Part shown: positions 14,145 to 16,341 of the stretch, piece after piece
Numbering within the stretch: position 1 is the first letter of the stretch
Layout of the letters: each line of letters starts with the position of its first letter
Source of the DNA: Micavibrio aeruginosavorus
Lineage (GTDB): Bacteria; Pseudomonadota; Alphaproteobacteria; Micavibrionales; Micavibrionaceae
Assembly: GCA_003241285.1 (NCBI GenBank)
Contig: QFOT01000034.1
Location: 1 to 16,341, forward strand
DNA length: 16,341 nucleotides
Reading direction: 5' to 3'
The notes under the pieces: model-generated
Databases searched by the model: none
Told to the model about the DNA's origin: nothing
Seen by the model: the letters and a program-made list of their open reading frames with translations, nothing else
Position numbers and translations under genes: made by a program

Positions 14145-14284
14145 AATTTCCCTTATCTGAATGAATGTATTCGCAAGGGTCGTGCCAAACTGGGGCAGGA
14201 CACTAAGATGGCAGAAGAATTTTAACGTATTTTGTGTTATCTTAATGAAATCAGAGGCTTATACCGCAGCGCAAGGAATTCCCA
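14145..14284. other. Intergenic region between divergent SLT and acyl-CoA dehydrogenase genes
   Basis: This 140-bp stretch is the longest non-coding piece in the window. It holds the ribosome binding sites of both flanking genes (AAGGGA on the minus strand at 14149-14154, AAGGA on the plus strand at 14273-14277). TATCTT near 14238-14243 is a possible plus-strand -10. No inverted repeat, riboswitch-like fold or further small gene was found by eye. Confidence 0.5.
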
Positions 14285-15976
14285 ATGCCAGATTACACCC
14301 CGCCAATAGAAGACATGAAATTCCTGTTATCAAGCGTAACGAGGCTGGATGCCCTGAAGCGTGACGATCTGGATGCCTCCATGGTCGAGGCAATTCTGGA
14401 AGAGGCAGGCAAGCTGGCATCCGGCGTGCTGGCTCCCTTAAATGCCGTGGGCGATAAAACTCCCGCGAAAGTTCAGGACGGTGTGGTGACGACTTCACCG
14501 GGTTTTAAAGATGCCTATAAACAATATTGCGATGGCGGGTGGAACGCGGTGCCGTTCGATCCGGACTTTGGCGGGCAGGGCCTGCCTTGGGTAATGTCGT
14601 TTCCGGTTCAGGAAATGTGGCAGGCGGCTAACATGGCATTCGGTCTTTGCCCGCTTCTCAATCAGGGTGCCGTCGATGCGATCCATACATGGGGAACGGA
14701 CGAGCAGAAAGAAACCTATCTCGCCAAGCTCATTTCCGGTGAATGGACTGGGACGATGAATTTGACCGAGCCGCAAGCCGGGTCTGATCTGGCTTTGCTA
14801 AGGTCAAAAGCGGTTCCGAATAATGACGGGACGTATCGTATTTATGGGCAAAAGATTTTTATCACCTATGGCGAACATGATTTTACCGACAATATCATTC
14901 ATCTCGTTTTGGCACGACTTCCAGATGCACCGGAAGGAACGCGCGGTATCTCATTGTTCCTAGTGCCTAAATTTCTCGGGCAAGATGGGAAACGCAACGA
15001 CCTGAAATGCGTTTCTCTGGAGCATAAGCTCGGCATTCACGGCTCGCCAACCGCAACCATGTCATTCGGCGATACTGATGGCGCGATCGGCTATCTGCTC
15101 GGCAAGGAAAATGAGGGCCTTAAATGCATGTTCACGATGATGAACAATGCGCGGCTGTCCGTCGGCTTACAGGGCGTGGCGATTGCCGACCGGGCGTTGC
15201 AGGCAGCGATTGCCTATGCCAAGGATCGCAAGCAAGGCAAACCATTAGCAGGCGGCGATACGGTTACGATTTCCGAGCATCCTGATATCAGGCGCATGAT
15301 CTTGTCCATGTCCTCTCAGGTCGAAGCGGCAAGGGCGCTGGCCTATGAAGCGGCGCTTCATCTCGATCTGGCCCGGGCAGGGGATAAGCAGGCGCAAGGG
15401 CTGGTCGATCTTTTAACGCCCGTTGTCAAAGCATGGGGCACGGATATCGCTTGTGAAGTGACATCGACCGCCGTTCAGGTCCATGGCGGAATGGGCTTTA
15501 TCGAGGAAACCGGCGTGGCTCAATATTATAGAGATGCGCGTATCCTGCCGATTTACGAAGGCACGAACGGCATTCAGGCCAATGACCTCGTGTTCAGGAA
15601 AGTTTTGAGAGATAGCGGTGCGGCAGCTTTGGCGTGGATTGCCCAATCCCGGGAACAAGTGAAGTCTTATACTGACAAGTCTTTAGGGGTAGCGCTGGAT
15701 CAGCTTGAAGAAGCGACACGATATATAGTCGATAATACGAAAGATCCGGATGTGCTGGCAGCGATTGCCGTGCCTTATCTGAAGCTATTTGGCATTACGG
15801 CAGGCGGCGTTATGCTGGCGCGCTCCGTGCTTGCTTTGCAAAGTGAAGATGATTTCGCCCGGCGCAAGAAAGCCAAGGCTGAATTTTATATAGCCCATAT
15901 CCTGTCCCAAAGCACAGGGCTGCTCATTGCTATTAATTCGGGTTCGAACGCGGTTCTGCTTGAAGATCTAATTTAG
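14285..15976 (+). CDS. Acyl-CoA dehydrogenase, long DmdC/FadE-like type
   Basis: This is a 563-residue FAD-dependent acyl-CoA dehydrogenase passing electrons to ETF. Domains in order are a short N-terminal extension, the alpha-helical N-domain with GWNAVPFDPDFGGQGLP (85-101), the FAD-binding MNLTEPQAGSDLA (158-170), the beta domain with KLGIHGSPTATMSFGD, and the C-domain with QVHGGMGFIEET (398-409) and LPIYEGTNGIQAND (421-434), whose E425 is the predicted catalytic base. An extra C-terminal helical domain of about 120 residues marks the long group that includes 3-methylmercaptopropionyl-CoA dehydrogenase (DmdC) and aromatic or medium-chain enzymes, so the substrate is open. AAGGA (14273-14277) lies seven bases before the ATG. 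No second beta-oxidation gene follows on this strand in the window, and the 3' end overlaps the convergent gene by 44 bases. Confidence 0.93.
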   Translation: MPDYTPPIEDMKFLLSSVTRLDALKRDDLDASMVEAILEEAGKLASGVLAPLNAVGDKTPAKVQDGVVTTSPGFKDAYKQYCDGGWNAVPFDPDFGGQGLPWVMSFPVQEMWQAANMAFGLCPLLNQGAVDAIHTWGTDEQKETYLAKLISGEWTGTMNLTEPQAGSDLALLRSKAVPNNDGTYRIYGQKIFITYGEHDFTDNIIHLVLARLPDAPEGTRGISLFLVPKFLGQDGKRNDLKCVSLEHKLGIHGSPTATMSFGDTDGAIGYLLGKENEGLKCMFTMMNNARLSVGLQGVAIADRALQAAIAYAKDRKQGKPLAGGDTVTISEHPDIRRMILSMSSQVEAARALAYEAALHLDLARAGDKQAQGLVDLLTPVVKAWGTDIACEVTSTAVQVHGGMGFIEETGVAQYYRDARILPIYEGTNGIQANDLVFRKVLRDSGAAALAWIAQSREQVKSYTDKSLGVALDQLEEATRYIVDNTKDPDVLAAIAVPYLKLFGITAGGVMLARSVLALQSEDDFARRKKAKAEFYIAHILSQSTGLLIAINSGSNAVLLEDLI

Positions 15977-16341
15977 CGCCGGGGAAAAGGGTTTCATAAA
16001 TCCCTTGTTCTTTAAGGCGGTTGATCAGGTTTTGCCGTGCCCGTTTTTCTGCAAGTTCGTTCCCGTTATTGCATCCTGTCAAAGCGCGGGTCATCATGAT
16101 CTCGCGCCCTCGCACGGAATCTGTGGGATTTTTTGCAAATGTTTTTGCAAATGAGTTCGCATAGCACTGGCAGTATTGCTCGTAATCGCCCCGCAGCTGC
16201 GGTGCCCAGTTAATGCAGCTTTTATATGACTCTCCCGCGATATCGACCTTATTGGCGCATTGGCGGCGGGATTGGTCGGTTAGGGTATATTGCTGCTCGT
16301 CGGGGTTCATCCTCCGGCGCTGGAGGAAATCTGCGGAAAGG
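15933..16341 (-). CDS. Cysteine-containing hypothetical protein, probably exported, 5' end likely outside the window
   Basis: I do not recognise the family. From the ATG at 16308-16310 the product has 125 residues. It is helical and polar, with cysteines at 18, 33, 47, 49 and 80 (QCANK, SCINW, YCQCYAN, TGCNNG) spaced as in small disulfide-bonded periplasmic proteins. The C-terminal part contains a basic helix (ELAEKRARQNLINRLKEQG). The frame stays open upstream to the window edge. GGAGG touches the ATG directly, too close to serve as a ribosome binding site, so the true start is probably beyond the edge. The codons before the ATG read LSADFLQRRR, which could follow a signal peptide. I therefore draw the gene to the edge. 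The last 44 bases run antisense to the end of the acyl-CoA dehydrogenase gene. Confidence 0.6.
   Translation of the reverse strand, partial: LSADFLQRRRMNPDEQQYTLTDQSRRQCANKVDIAGESYKSCINWAPQLRGDYEQYCQCYANSFAKTFAKNPTDSVRGREIMMTRALTGCNNGNELAEKRARQNLINRLKEQGIYETLFPGAKLDLQAEPRSNPN

Noticed and set aside
1..16341. CRISPR array, tRNA or rRNA gene, IS element, riboswitch
   Set aside because: Reading both strands showed no regularly spaced direct repeats, cloverleaf with T-arm consensus, rRNA-like stretch, transposase or terminal repeats. Coding density leaves no gap longer than about 140 bp.

Overview
The window looks like ordinary chromosome from an alphaproteobacterium of roughly balanced base composition. 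This placement is an inference from the protein set and style: an adrenodoxin-type [2Fe-2S] ferredoxin beside a cysteine desulfurase, MnmA with a PCVRCN-type active-site motif, a TyrS with HVGH and KMGKT signatures, an orphan ParA, a YhdP/AsmA-like giant, and a long DmdC/FadE-type acyl-CoA dehydrogenase. There is no rRNA, no marker that fixes a genus, and no IS element, prophage, CRISPR array or tRNA.

Layout. 1-1480 (minus): 5' part of mnmA (cut by the window edge), preceded by a HAD-superfamily hydrolase. 1549-2641 (plus): a LOG-family phosphoribohydrolase overlapping a small membrane protein that starts at TTG. 2653-4095 (minus): a two-gene unit of cysteine desulfurase and [2Fe-2S] ferredoxin. 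4223-5350 (plus): an alpha/beta-hydrolase-fold protein whose nucleophile position is Asn, a clear terminator, and an unrecognised 110-residue protein. 5351-5812 (minus): peroxiredoxin Bcp. 5870-8962 (plus): a 1030-residue AsmA/YhdP-like membrane-anchored protein. 8983-9038: an inverted pair of REP-like sequences forming a long hairpin. 9051-10301 (minus): tyrS. 10340-11497 (plus): anmK. 11494-12156 (minus): orphan ParA. 12214-13203 (plus): Sua5/TsaC. 13200-14144 (minus): lytic transglycosylase-fold protein. 14285-15976 (plus): acyl-CoA dehydrogenase. 15933-16341 (minus): cysteine-containing protein of unknown function, probably cut at its 5' end.

How the genes fit together. Several serve translation through tRNA: MnmA (s2U34), the cysteine desulfurase (likely sulfur donor for Fe-S clusters and thiolation), Sua5 (t6A37) and TyrS. 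Others serve the envelope: AnmK (muropeptide recycling), the SLT protein (glycan cleavage) and the AsmA-like protein (inter-membrane lipid transport or outer-membrane homeostasis). Bcp handles peroxides, and the acyl-CoA dehydrogenase belongs to acyl-CoA catabolism.

The arrangement is very compact, with genes alternating strand almost one by one. Five of six convergent junctions leave 11 bp or less, or overlap, so most have no room for a terminator; the exceptions are the hairpin at 8983-9038 and the in-line terminator at 4966-5002. I see no convincing undescribed multi-gene system. The observations most worth a second look are the Ser-to-Asn change in the hydrolase, the inverted REP-like pair, candidate leaderless promoters for parA and mnmA, and the two proteins I could not assign (5018-5350 and 15933-16341).
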